A stretch of DNA of 64,000 nucleotides. Origin: Silurus meridionalis. Its lineage: Eukaryota; Chordata; Actinopteri; Siluriformes; Siluridae. The stretch lies in assembly GCF_014805685.1 (NCBI RefSeq), contig NC_060911.1, positions 5,246,212 to 5,310,211 on the forward strand. The letters run 5' to 3'. The position numbers and the translations under genes are program-made. This document shows, piece by piece, positions 46,195 through 57,636 of this stretch (the stretch's first letter is position 1; each line of letters begins with the position of its first letter). The notes under the pieces were generated by a model. It was not told where the DNA came from, searched no databases, and worked only from the letters and a program-made list of their open reading frames with translations.

Positions 46195-46700
46195 TAGTGC
46201 CTGTCAAAAGTTTGGACACACCTACACTTTTAGGGTTTTTGAGAGACATATGCATGTTCCTTTTGTTTACATGCAACAAAGTAGATAATTTAATGGTATG
46301 ATGATTTACTTTGACCAAACAAATACATAAACATACAGATGTTACACTTTATTTTCAGTGAAAAATCCTCCCTTAGCATGAATAACAGCTTTACATAGAC
46401 TTGGCATCCAGAAAATTTGTTTTTCCAAACCTTCATCTGAAATACTTTGCTATGACTCTTTAAAAACTTGCCAAAAATGATCTTCCCTAGTTTTTTTTTT
46501 TCTCTGATTTTGCGATCTTAGAGCAGTTCCATAGGATTTAGGTGCAGTGACTGGGCAGGATATACCAGGATAGATTACACTTAAGCTGACTGTTTGCTCT
46601 CTAAATAAAACTTACAGAGCTTGGACGTTTGCTTCAGCTCATTGTCTTACATGGTGTTGCGATAGGGAATGGTAGCCATGTTTGTTAAGTAATCCATTCA
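46195..46700 (-). mobile_element. Tc1-like fragment, family E
   Basis: 'AGTGCCTGTCAAAAGTTTGG' 'ACACACCT' is the terminus of a widespread fish Tc1-like family. It is followed by the antisense of its decayed transposase ('GGCATCCAGAAAATTTG', 'GCTCATTGTCTTACATGGTG'). The other terminus was not found. Confidence 0.65.
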
Positions 46701-46704
46701 CTAT

Positions 46705-46967
46705 TTAACTATTAATTTTTCTGTGACCCCTCACAAGTAACGAAAAATCACAAGGTTTTGACTCACCTTTTGATGGTTCCTTTTTCAAGTGGAATTGTAC
46801 ATCTACTGTACTGTAAACTCAACAACAATTGTGAATTACTTTGTATTACTTATTAATTAATAATACAATAATAAAATAGTTTTTCAAACATTTTTATGTA
46901 ATTTATTAGTATAAACTATAGCGGTCGCGAGTGTCAAGGTCATGAGTATCGAGGTTCCACAGTAATG
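46705..46967. mobile_element. possible Tigger-like terminal fragment
   Basis: 'AGTATCGAGGTTCCACAGTA' at the right edge resembles the complement of the 'ACAGTGGAACCTCGA' terminus of pogo/Tigger-type elements. No transposase is visible. Confidence 0.3.
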
Positions 46968-47300
46968 TTATATCATGACTTAATATTGTTATGACCTTTT
47001 GATTTTTAAGCATGCCTTAACATATATGACTTAATCTTACATCAGGTTATATACTGCATTATAATATTTTCTCATTAATTTTCATAAGAACATTGTAACA
47101 CTAATATTTTATTTTAACCCTGGTGCAAGTCTTTAATGTTGTTCGATAATTGTGACACTGATTTTTACTTAACTCTAGTGTTTAAACATGCTTATGATAC
47201 ATAATAGAGCATTATGCCAGGAAATAACATATTATGAATAAAATTATGAATACAATTCATAGGGAACATTGTCCGATGTTGGAATTTAGTAATAATTCAT

Positions 47301-48295
47301 TTATTCGTTTTAGATTGTCAGTTTCTTCTATTGTGTAACATGATACTGCCTAGATTTGCAAAAAATATTTTATGGCAAACTGTTTTGGGTGCATTCGGAA
47401 AATTGCTAACATTTAAATAGTTTGAAGAACTTGAGAGGAACCTGACTCTTAAATGTTTTTCAAGAAGTTTTGAGTTATTGAAATTCTTACTCTGTGAACC
47501 CTCCAAAACCTTTAGCAAATTATTAAGAGACATAATGTGCAAAAAAAAATTGCCATATAGCAAGTGTGCATAGCAAACATATATAAAGTGTTTAGTGCCT
47601 ATTGTACGCATGAAAGACATGTACGTGGAATGACCGGCAGAGGTGCATTTGACATTGTTTTTGAGACAAGTGCAGTGATTGCTTTCAAAATGCAAGAGAG
47701 ATCAGCATGAAAGGAGAGTCAACTTGTTGATGTTGACCTGACTGACATTTTGAAAATCAGTCAATCAGAGAAATGGGCAGGATACAAGACTCCCAGGTTA
47801 AATTTGTAAAATTAATGATTTTTATGTTTGGGGGTTGGAGTGGATGCTGTTGACCTAGAAAATAAAACCACAGACATTTCTAGAAAGGATTGAAGGGGTG
47901 ATCCAGGTGTATTTTAAAGTTGGTCTTTGGCCAAGTCCTTGACGGTTAAATTACTTGAGATGTATGATCATAGCCAAGTCAAGAAGCTTTTATGCATTAT
48001 GTCGACCTTCCAGGAAGAGGTGATCTTTGAACATTAGTAGCCATAAGGCATGTGAATGCGAGATTCTTTTCTGGCCCTGCTCTGTTGATGGTGCGTACAT
48101 GTTCCCTGGGAATATCTGTTAAACGGGGAAATTACATACACATTGATTGGCCCTTTTTTAAAACGCAGGGAAAAGTGCACTAAATAACCATTACTGTTCT
48201 GTAATTGCTCTCAACCTTCAATTATGGCTGGGCTGTCAGGGGATCACCTTTGCTCTTTACTCTTTAAAGTTCCATCCCGTGTTCATTTTAGGAAG
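47301..48295. other. unassigned sequence with a 125-codon frame
   Basis: The minus strand is open from 47695 to 47318. The peptide starts MHFESNHCTCLKNNVKCTSA. No domain is recognised, there is no splice-site pattern, and composition is AT-driven. I do not call it a gene. Confidence 0.4.
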
Positions 48296-48301
48296 TCTTA
48301 A

Positions 48302-48664
48302 GTGTGTGTGTGTCTGTCTGTCTCTTTGTCTCTGTCTGTCTGTCTGTCTGTCTGTTTGGTGTAATATAGACCCTTACTCTTTATCGCCACTGGCATCTCT
48401 CCTTCTGTCTCTGTCTCTCTTTCTGTGTCTCTCTCCCTTCTTTATTTATCTCCCATGCTGTGCACAATAACACAGTCTACAAGCTCCATTGAGTACAAAA
48501 ACCACTGTAGCAGCCTGGAGACAGTATTTGCTTATTACTTGTTTGCAAAACCCCCAGCATTCCCATCCCACAGGAAATTCTTCGTAAAACAGTTTGAGGC
48601 AAAAATGTGAAATAATGGCAGTGCCGCATGGTTACACCTGGTTACACCATAGTTACAAATTAAA

Positions 48665-48706
<42 letters not shown>
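48302..48706. repeat. (GTCT)n and (GT)n microsatellites
   Basis: A GT/GTCT tract at 48302-48356, pyrimidine-rich sequence to 48450, and a 19-unit GT tract at 48668-48706 ending in TATATATATC. Confidence 0.9.
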
Positions 48707-48709
<3 letters not shown>

Positions 48710-48713
<4 letters not shown>

Positions 48714-49480
48714 CTATCTGTCCTTGTAACAAATGAATGTCCTTCCTCCATTTATTTATCCTCCATTTACTGTTTTACACCAAACAAATCGAAAACTAAA
48801 AACAGGAAGGAAACAAATGGAAAATAAAGAAAAAGGGAAAAATGGCATCTCTTCTGGCATTTGAGAATGCAAAAGCACAATGGCCCCTCTATCTACAATT
48901 TGTGTGAAATTGTTCATTAGGCTGTGACAAATAAGGAGACAGCGTCTCTATGGCATTCAAAAAACATGTCTGTTTGTCTGTCTGTCTCAGCCTGTGAACT
49001 CTGGTTAATGCCCGTCCCAGGCAGAGGCTGGGAAATGGATGTTCTCTGAGTTATAATACTCGGATAATAAACTCAGCCTTGGATTGAAACAACCTTGCAA
49101 GTGCTTTTAGAATAATCAGCTCAAGGTGGCAGTAAAATGATTACTCTCTGGAAGTAAAATGTCTGGGGGTGGGGGGAGGACAAAGTTTTCGAACGTTCAC
49201 CTTTTCTTTCGTTATTGATGCATTTCAGCTGTCACTTCACTTTATATCGTCCACCTTTCTTCCTTGTATCGCTTTTTCCATCAGTTTCGTCCTTTTTTAC
49301 TATTGTGTGTTTTAAAAAGGACATCAGAATGTACAAAATATGTTCAGTAGCATCTAGAATTAATGGCTATTTAAAAATAAATAAATAAAAAGAAGAAAAA
49401 TGGAAACAACAAATCACGGACTACAGAGATGATGGTGTGATTTAAAACAAAAAAATATCAACTTTGTGGTGGTAACTATT
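48710..49480. other. unassigned sequence
   Basis: No gene recognised. Confidence 0.45.
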
Positions 49481-49489
49481 GCTGGAATG

Positions 49490-50088
49490 ATTCCTAAATA
49501 CAAAAAACATAATCGAGGCAAATGATTTGCCTCAATGCATCGTTTAGTCATTAAACTACACATAGAGCACTGTGTTTCCCCACGAACCGTTATCGATGAC
49601 GCACCACCCGATATTCACTGGATCGCTCTGGACGGGTAACACAGACGATGCTGCAGAATGAAAAAATAGCGGAACCGGAAGAAAACAATGAGGGGAAGAT
49701 TCAGGCCAAAGAAAACGACAAAGTTTCTAAAGTTTGGGATCATTTCAAACAAAAACATAAATAAAACACCATACACTATGTTTACCATTTTTAGAATATT
49801 TAAAAAAAATTTATTTATGATTTATAGATTTGTATTTTGATGTAATATGGCAATTAAATGCACTAAATGGGTTTAATTTTCACAAATATTCTTATGTGCA
49901 ATTTCAGCAAAAAAATTATAATTTCCAAAAAGGAAACAAATTACTTGTTAATTTTAAGAGACCTGTCTTATTTTCTCTTGTATATTTAGTAATGATCTTA
50001 ATTTTTTTTAAAAAGTACGTCTTATCGATTAATTGATTCAATAATCAGTAGAATACTTGATTACTAAAATAATCGATATCTGCAGCCT
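49490..50088 (+). mobile_element. hAT-like element, internally deleted
   Basis: The right end 'CTTATCGATTAATTGATTCA' ... 'TACTAAAATAATCGATATCT' 'GCAGCC' is a typical fish hAT terminus. The left part has 'AATCGAGGCAAATGATTTGC' 'CTCAATGCATCGTTTAGTCA' of the same family. The left terminal repeat is not clean. The interior retains the start of the transposase and AT-rich filler. Confidence 0.6.
49648..49764 (+). pseudogene. hAT transposase N-terminus, BED zinc-finger start
   Basis: The open frame encodes 38 residues and ends in a stop. It starts MLQNEKIAEPEENNEGKIQA and finishes KENDKVSKVWDHFKQKHK. The SKVWDHF motif is the opening of a BED-type zinc finger, the DNA-binding domain of hAT transposases (and of ZBED proteins). 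The Cys and His metal ligands that should follow are lost to the deletion, so no finger can form. Confidence 0.6.
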
Positions 50089-50350
50089 CCAATGAGTTAT
50101 CAGCTGTGTTGTCTCCTTGGTTGGAAAAAAACCTGTAGACAATTCAAAGTTCTATAACGTCTCTCATCCCAATGCTTCTCCACCCGCCCCAATATGAAAT
50201 CTGAATTGAGTTGTTTTGTTGAATTATGGTTTTCTTTTAACTGCCACCATGCTTGTTTACCTTGATGCCTCTAAATATCCACCAGCAGTTACCTTGGCAA
50301 CTACATTAAGCAAATCAATGAAGGTAGTGTCACTGAATAGGGAGGGCATA

Positions 50351-50399
50351 CTTCTCTCTCCCCTCTCCCTCTTTTCTGTCCCCTTCCTTTGCGCTCTTT

Positions 50400-50446
<47 letters not shown>

Positions 50447-50470
50447 TCCCTCCCTCCCTTCGTTTTCCTC
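50351..50470. repeat. polypyrimidine (CT-rich) tract upstream of the exon
   Basis: 120 bp almost purely C and T on the plus strand, with about 16 consecutive CT units at 50410-50444. It lies roughly 320-440 bp before the KChIP start codon and could act as GAGA-type promoter sequence. Confidence 0.9.
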
Positions 50471-50569
50471 ACTCCCTGCATTGTGAGATTGCATGCTGAC
50501 AATCACAGCCTAAGCTGTTTGCGTTGTTGCGTTTGTCCGAGTTTTCAGGAAAGTACCCCGACTTGACAG

Positions 50570-50788
50570 ATCCCATGGGACGACGGCGGGCACGTGGCGC
50601 TTTTGCTTTACTTTCTTGATCCAGGTTATAAGGCCGGTTATAATGGTTTGTGGTTTTTTTGGGTAATTTTTTGTTTCTCCCATTTTTTTTTTTTTTTTTT
50701 TTAGTTTTCTTCTCAATTGTTAATAGACCATCAGGATAACTAGTAGGTTTCAGGATCGTCGTTTACAATGTAACGAGTGCTCTTCATT
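50570..50788 (+). promoter_or_regulatory. possible promoter and 5' UTR of the KChIP exon
   Basis: A CpG-containing patch at 50578-50600 holds a perfect CACGTG E-box (50591-50596). A TATA-like TATAAGG follows at 50627-50633, about 155 bp before the ATG, and a 20-T run at about 50682-50701. Inference from position only; no transcript data. Confidence 0.3.
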
Positions 50789-50894
50789 ATGATTAACCTG
50801 GATGGCCTTGAGATGATCGCCGTCCTGGTGGTCATGGGACTTTTCATCAAGGTCCTGGAGCAGTTCGGACTGTTCGAGCCTGTCGGAGGAGAAG
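50789..50894 (+). CDS. kcnip4: KChIP first coding exon, KChIP4a-type KIS N-terminus (partial gene)
   Basis: The ATG opens 35 codons plus one G and then a splice donor (GAAG|GTAACT). The peptide begins MINLDGLEMIAVLVVMGLFI, continues KVLEQFGLFEP and ends VGGE. From memory it matches the human KChIP4a start (MNLEGLEMIAVL...K.LEQFGL.E) at most positions. That segment is the membrane-inserting K-channel inactivation suppressor (KIS) domain. It retains the auxiliary subunit in the endoplasmic reticulum and slows Kv4 channel inactivation. The last G would form Asp with the next exon, as expected before the SVEDELE-type second exon. Hydrophobic residues span about 9-22. Later exons with the four EF-hands are not in the window. 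The paralogue is uncertain: the LFEP ending also recalls KChIP2x and KChIP3-type N-termini. Family call about 0.9; kcnip4 in particular about 0.6. Confidence 0.8.
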
Positions 50895-51811
50895 GTAACT
50901 CGATGTTCTATTAGCACTGTGAAGAAATCACAAAGTTGTCTAAATGCCAGATATACATGTGTGTGTGTGGCATTGAGCTAAGGTTTGCAAAAAGTCTGCA
51001 GTACCTGCGGATTCGGCGGTGAGATGGAGAGGCGGTGAGATGGAGAGGAGTTTGGTTACTCACTGCAACTGTTGGCTCTGAAACTTTATCCAGTGAATCC
51101 TTGACTCTCCTCACCCCCTTCTCTGTGCCTCGGTGCATAGTGCACTTACAGTCTAATCAATAGTAGGGCACAAAGAGGCTTCGGGTGATGCTCTTTTGGT
51201 GTCTCCACAAGGAAATATGACGCTTTGTTTTGTGGCGTTTATCAGGGGATACATTTCTTGTATACGAGTGGAAAGAAAAATTGGTTTAGAAAGTCAAGGT
51301 CATTTTTTGTTTTTGACTCTTTTAAAAGTACCCGTTGCTTCAGTTATATGCATTGTTCTTTACAGATGTTACAAATGAGTATAATTTTCAACCCATAGAG
51401 ATTAGACTTCTGCTGATTTATTTCTGCAATGACGTCAACTTTGCTAGCCGAGAAAAATATTCAAATATACTTAGTGAGATATCCTTGAAGTCCTCTTTGC
51501 ATGAATGTCCAATCATTTAGATGCATTTTAAAACAATTATCCCTGTCTATTGAGAAATCTATACTATGTCCTTTATGTCTTTAATGCCATAATAGTTAAA
51601 GCTGAGGATGCATTTTTTTCTTTGGTGATGGATTGTTGTTATTTAGATTCCATATTTCAGCTCTGGGCTGTTAGGCACAAAGTATTGATGACACTATCTA
51701 ATCTGCTCACACAACAACGGCTGTTTAGTGGGAGGTGTTTATCTTTAACCGAGACTAGTTCTGATGAAGGATTGATTGTAAAGGTCATTTAAACATTGCC
51801 ATAAAAGGCTG

Positions 51812-51815
<4 letters not shown>

Positions 51816-51870
<55 letters not shown>
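51816..51870. repeat. (AT)n microsatellite
   Basis: About 27 AT units. Confidence 0.97.
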
Positions 51871-51873
<3 letters not shown>

Positions 51874-52892
51874 GTATATAAGTTACGTTTTTATTTTAAA
51901 ACAAAACTTGTTTTCCATTGTCTTGTCTACATGTACCAATTTTGAAACAAACCTCATCATCAACAAGTTCACTCAAGTTTTCTGGGTAGCATTTTCTTTG
52001 TCTCCCCCACCACGTTTCCCAACCAAGCAGAATTAAGTCTTGTTTCTCTTTGGGATTGACAAGTCTGCATAGCTAGTCTTTATTCTTGGCGATTTGCCTC
52101 AATATATTTGTTAAAATAATTCACCATTTGGCATTTAGTCCTGGTTTTTAGCGACAACGTTGGAATGCGGTCGTATAAATATGTGTCATTTTTATGGACC
52201 GAAGTAGTTGCATTTATCAGAACATCCCACCCACTCTTAACCCAGACCTCCACACTGATGTGTCTCCTGGAGCATGCCCAGCTATGAACAAGGGTGTGCC
52301 AACTGATTGCTCATTTCAAGATTAAAAAGCAAAGGGTTTTTTTCTTTTCTTTTTATTGGCCCTACCCCTGAGGTTCCTGCCAGACCTGGCCTGGAGGAAA
52401 TATAGAGGTATTCAGCCTCCTCCACAAGAAGCATTATAGTAAAAACACTGAGAGCAAAAGGCAATAAATTGTCCAAACACATTAGGCAAAGTGCTACCCT
52501 TAATATCAGCGGCTTTCATAACAAAAGCGTTACGAGGATTCGAATAAGCCCTGGTGGGTTTTACCGCCCCTTTCTGCATATTTTGTGGAATCTTCAAGCC
52601 TTCATTGTTAGGAATCTGACTGTCAGGAAGATACTGAGGTCACAGTCCCTGCCTTTTGAGTGGTAAATTATTAATCATAACAAGCACTCCAGCACTCTGC
52701 CGCTTCTGTTTATCTCCACATGCCTGACATAACTCACTGTAAGTGAAGCTGTGTAATGAATTGGTGTCAAACTTCTGCCAGGTGAACAAAAGTTAAATTG
52801 AAGAGCGCATGTCTGATGATATATATAATAGTAATATTATCCACTGTATGCAGTTTATGACATTCTTCATATTCTGGCTATTCTTTACTGTA

Positions 52893-53335
52893 TATACACT
52901 ATATGGGCAAAAAGCATTGGGACAGTTGACTCTTCCAGCCATATGTGTCTTTTCCCCAAACTCTTACCACAAAGTTGGAAGCACACAATTGTATACGATG
53001 CCTTTGCATTTGGTAGTATAACATTTTCCTTTTAACTTTAACTGGAATACTCAAACCTGTGCAAAAAGCCGGCTTCATGAACATTATGTTATACATGGGT
53101 TGGAATGATCTTGAGTGATTTCAACTTTATTGAACATCTTTCGGATGAATTGGAACACTGACTGCCCATCAGGCCTCCTTACTTTACATCATTACCTGAC
53201 ATTACTCACGTTCCAGTTGCTGAATGAGCATAAGTCTCCACAAGGGACTAAATATGGATGCTCAGAAGGCACATATAATTTAATATTCAAAAACGTCTTG
53301 AATGTGGCCAAATGTATCTAGTACTTCTTTTTATG
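52893..53335 (+). mobile_element. Tc1-like family A, copy A14
   Basis: The left terminus 'ACACTATATGGGCAAAAAGC' 'ATTGGGACAGTTGACTCTTC' is well kept. Internal blocks 'AGTTGGAAGCACACAATTGT', 'ATGAATTGGAACACTGACTG' and 'CAGGCCTCCTTACTTTACAT' follow. The right end is decayed ('TTGAATGTGGCCAAATGTAT'). Confidence 0.85.
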
Positions 53336-53567
53336 CCATAACAGTAAACTAAATACAAGATCATCAGTTCTTTTTTACATTATGTTAGCATGTAAACTTA
53401 GTTTTCTCCTTCTATAGGAAGATACATTTGCTTCTTTCAAGAAGTAAATGATTAAAAATGAGCAAAATTATCTGCAATTAGAGTTTCAGTGTAAGTAATT
53501 ATAGATGGCAATGTTTTTTTCTAAAAGCTGTGTTATTGTAATCTTATAATGGGAACTAATTAAGGCT

Positions 53568-54092
53568 GTCAAAATTAATGCGTTTACACAAACTTATTTC
53601 AACTGCACTAATTTTATTAGTGTTTTATTACTGTTTGAGGATTTTTATTAAATATAAACCCGAACCCAACACACATTTATTCACAACATCCTTTCTATAC
53701 CCAGATATACAAATAAATAAATAAATAAAACTCAAAATATGGTTTAATCACCAAACATTTGTATTACTGATGCCAAGTAAAACAAGTCTGATTCCAAGTT
53801 TCAATTCAATCACCAAAGACTGCCATGATGCACACATCCAGCAATTAAAACCATCCGGGTGGAAACACCGCGAAGTTCTGTTTTAATTTAAAACATTTAA
53901 AATAATATTTTCTCTTAATTTTCAATGTTGAGTTTGATTTCACTAATAATGAACATATGCCTGCAGAAAGCATCCATATTTGTCCATGTTGATTAGAGTA
54001 TTAAAAACTTGAAAAGTATTTATTAAGGTACATTTAGAATATAAAAATGTGCGATTAAGTTGATTAAATATTTTAATAGATTGATAGCCTTA
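53568..54092. mobile_element. non-autonomous hAT-like element, copy 1
   Basis: The left end 'GGCTGTCAAAATTAATGCGT' and right end 'GTGCGATTAAGTTGATTAAA' 'TATTTTAATAGATTGATAGC' 'C' have the form of a fish hAT terminal inverted repeat. The interior has 'CCAGCAATTAAAACCATCCG' 'GGTGGAAA', shared with the copy at 60482-60725. No coding sequence. Confidence 0.65.
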
Positions 54093-54409
54093 GAAATAAT
54101 ACATCAATCTGACTACATTCAAGATATTACTGCTTGCTAAGATGTCATTTATTGCAGTGTACTGAGAAAATAGATAGATAATTGTTTTGTTTATTCTAGT
54201 GGAATCATTTCAGAACATGTAGTAATTATCAGGGTATTTTGATTACCTATGAAAAAATAATTCTACAACTTTCAAGCCTACAGTAAGATCATTTCAACTT
54301 CTCACACTTTACCAATCATTGTCTAATTTCTAATTTTAAGATAAACACTTTGCTACAATACCTGAGGGCTACAATTGCCACAAACAGTTTTTGCACTCAG
54401 TAAACAGCT

Positions 54410-54640
54410 GAAAAGCCTAAAAACTGATGGAACTGTAATAAATAGACATTTGGGGCCCCACCAGATGAGGCTGGGTTCCTTTTTGAGTCTGGTTCATCTC
54501 AACATTTCCTCCTCATGGGATAAAATTATAGACTTATTTATGATTTTAAAACGTTTATATTCTGAATCGATTTATGATGTAAAGCTGCTTAGTGACAACC
54601 TCCATTGTTATAAGCTCTATTCGGTTACAATAGAATATAT
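54410..54640 (+). repeat. retroposon family R1, partial copy
   Basis: 'GATGGAACTGTAATAAATAG', 'TTCCTTTTTGAGTCTGGTTC', 'TTCCTCCTCATGGGATAAAA', 'GTAAAGCTGCTTAGTGACAA' 'CCTCCATTGTTATAAGCTC'. Same orientation as the copy at 14247-14797, with a shortened body. Confidence 0.75.
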
Positions 54641-55149
54641 AATACATTTACATAATGCTACTAAGGTTGAATTAAATGGTAGAAATTTTATGTGACCGCT
54701 GCTATGATATTACTCGGAAGGCCATGATGGTATGGGATTGCACAGGATTTTTATGACCGTTGTAAATACAGTAACAGTGAAACATAAACTAAACATAACA
54801 ATAGAATGTGACTCTAATGCTCACATCATATGTTTTTGTTTATATGTTGTTTTTATTATAGTTTTGTTATATGACAGGTCCAGGAGAACATATAGTAACT
54901 AACAGTCTGTTATAGAAATCAGTGACAATGTTATTGGTAGTATTTTGTTCACTGTGACAAGTAATATTCTTAAATACAGACTATGATTGCATAGTGTAAA
55001 ACCCGGATTTCAGATAGTAGGTCTCTATATATGGGAAATAAGAAATCTAATTCCCTAATGGTCCCACTGTTGGATCCAATTCTACTTGGCTTCAACTAGC
55101 CTGGAGGCAGAAGTTGAAAAAAAAAAAAATCATCCAGCATGACCTTAGC

Positions 55150-55220
55150 ATCTCTCTCTCTTTCTTTCTCTCTCGCTCTCTCTCTCTCTCACTCTCTCTC
55201 TCTTTTCCTTTCTTCCTCTC
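55150..55220. repeat. (CT)n microsatellite
   Basis: CT tract with TTTC and CGCT interruptions. The apparent minus-strand frames with Glu-Arg runs come from it. Confidence 0.95.
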
Positions 55221-56949
55221 GCCAACCACCATAGCATTGATAGTCATTAGTGCGTAGATGTATTTGGACTTGCTGGTGAAATTCAAATGGATTCCTGCTC
55301 CAGTTATAAATGAGTCCATTTTGTTTCAGTAGTGCATCTTCATAATTGAAACGGCCAGCGAAAAATATAACTAAATACAAAGAATAAGAGCTTGGGTAGT
55401 TCCTGAAGGAGGCTGATGAGGGTTACATGAAAGCCCCACATGAAAGAGGAAGCTTATTCTTTCTCATTTATAGCCTTATAGATTATATGTCTAAATCAGG
55501 AGCAAGGACAACCCCACCTGTAATTGCCAGAGGTAGTGGAATCAAAGTAGGCAGTAAACCTGTGGAGTGCTTTGTTTTGTCCCAACAAGTGAAGTAATTA
55601 TATAGACCCAGGATTTTATGAGGCACAAAATTACTTGGACAGTCTGATAGAAGATGAACAGTTTAAGGAAAATGAGACATAGGTAAAGTGTTTGTAGAGG
55701 CTGTCTTTTAGATAGATTGCTATCATTAGAGTCATCATTTTTATTCTGGGTAGGTGCTCATGCTGATTGCCGTTAATATAATTTATGTGTTATCTACTTT
55801 GTTCAGGTGGTATTTAAAGGGAAGCTGCAATGCAAAGCATCTCTCAACTTTTTTTTTTCCCCTTGCGGAGTCTTACTTTTATTTTTATCCTCACATGCTA
55901 AGCATGTGTTCATTTGTTTAGTGTATCATATTGTTCAAGAAAATTTTTTCGGTACTGGGCTTTTGGTTCAGTTTACATGTGTGCGGAAGATATTAATGTA
56001 GGAATGTATTAAGTGGCGGACCACAAGTTTGTTTAGTCTCCACCTTGCACTTTGAGTAATTTTTTATTATTATTAAACTTAAAAACATACACAACAATGC
56101 CAGGGGTATAACTAAAGTTAGTGCAGTGTCACTGTGGCTACTCACTCCTTACCGGACATACGTTTCGCTTTGCGCATACATGAAAATACTAAAGAATCCT
56201 TAGCGTTAGCCGCTAACCAGGAAGTAGCCATTAATCGAGGGAGTGTATGAATTAAGGATGGAAGAAATTAAAACATTTGTTAAAGTATGCTGGAATAAGT
56301 AGACCATATCTTTTATCAGCGTTTTTGTGGTTTGCTACTAATGGTTTCAGCTTGCAGACTTTTTGTGTTCAGCACATTATGGTTTTATTGCATTGCATAT
56401 TGCATTTAGTGTATACACTAAAGTAGAAACTATGAAGGACTAAAAATGAAACATGAGTGGAGGGCTGTTGCCTTTTACCATATTTTATACAATTTTATGA
56501 AATTAAATTTAAAACTATATTATACTTAAAATTAAGGGTGTCATAGTGTAACTCATTTATGAGTTTAGAATATTTAGGAACAAATAAAGAGATAAATATA
56601 TAAATAGATAGAAAGCATTACTCTGTAATCTTTTTAATTTATGCAGTTTTCCAGTTCAATTGACTTTTTATAGTACAATGAAAAAATAAAACACTTCCAT
56701 TCATAGTACAATAGACTTCAAGCTATAAGCAGTGTAGCCATATGGTTGTAATATTGGCGACCTTTAAAGAGAGACATAAAGCTGGTCCTTAATTTTCAAG
56801 TATGTCAAGTCAAATTCACTGACTGTACCTTTTCCACATTTATTTCAATGTTTGTTTTTGCAGCGTAATAATAAAAATGTGTTATGTTCAATTGTAAATG
56901 TATAAATATTTTCCCCTATATCTCAAATATGGCATGGCAGACCAAATCA

Positions 56950-57385
56950 TCTTCACCAAGGCTCCCAAAACGTGTATGAATGAAATGAGAAAGGAGAATT
57001 GTGATATCATTGATAGGTTTAGTGAGTCTGTGGCTAATTTGTAGGTTGGTTTTGATATTTTTTGTTGTTTCAATGATCAATTACTGGTTGTCTGCTATGA
57101 GGATGTTGACCGGTAACTATACTAGTGCAGTTACAGAACAGGAGATAATAATCGGGTTAGTTCCTAAACACAAAGGAGCAAAAGCTATTATACTTAGGCC
57201 CCATTTTCCAAGCAACTTACAATGTGAAATTAAGGAGAAATTGAATGTACAATTAGTGAGATGTCAGGCGTGATGTGTTAATGGAAGGAGCTTTGAAGCT
57301 TTGGAATATGATCTGTCTGAGTGTACAGATGAGGAGGTAGACAGATTAATGGCTAAAGCAGCACTGCATCCCTCTCCTTAGGCCC
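56950..57385 (+). pseudogene. decayed coding region of unknown family
   Basis: The frame ending at the 57271-57273 stop contains 'EIIIGLVPKHKGAKAIILRP' 'HFPSNLQCEIKEKLNVQLVR'. In the same frame past that stop, 'FEALEYDLSECTDEEVDRLM' 'AKAALHPSP' follows to about 57378. Upstream, about 56979-57045, a different frame reads NEMRKENCDIIDRFSESVA. Together these look like one protein of at least 130 residues, broken by a stop and a frameshift. I do not recognise it with confidence; a transposon-encoded (gag-like) protein is plausible. Confidence 0.45.
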
Positions 57386-57636
57386 GAGATGAAGCGATAG
57401 CTAAGCCCACTGGCACCAGTATCAACCCCACTGGTAGCTGAATGTGTTGGTGGGTGAAAATAGACCAACATGCAATTTCATTAGAAATAAATATCAGATA
57501 CCATTAAAAATTGCATGCCAACTATTAGGATTCTAAAGTCATTCAAGTTTTTTTCTTTACCAGAGGAGAAGCAAAGGACTTCCCAACTGTTTTGGGAATT
57601 CAGCATGGAATTAATTTGTGAACTCATATTCATATA

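Larger units (their letters stand above)
44340..47300. repeat. old CATTATAA-rich dispersed repeat, interrupted
   Basis: Blocks at 44340-44960, 45900-46190 and 46970-47300 share motifs such as TGCATTATAA, ATGCCTGGCATAAGCATG, GCTTGGTATAAGCCTG and 'TACAGTATGTTCATAAA'. The gaps contain an RTE-like LINE tail, a Tc1-like fragment and unassigned sequence. No reading frame is recognised. The boundaries are only approximate. Confidence 0.45.

Noticed and set aside
57001..57120. The start of the 90-codon frame (MISLIGLVSLWLI...)
   Set aside because: The hydrophobic start is an out-of-frame reading. The coding-like trace at this position is in another frame and joins only later, so the Met at 57001 is not taken as a start.
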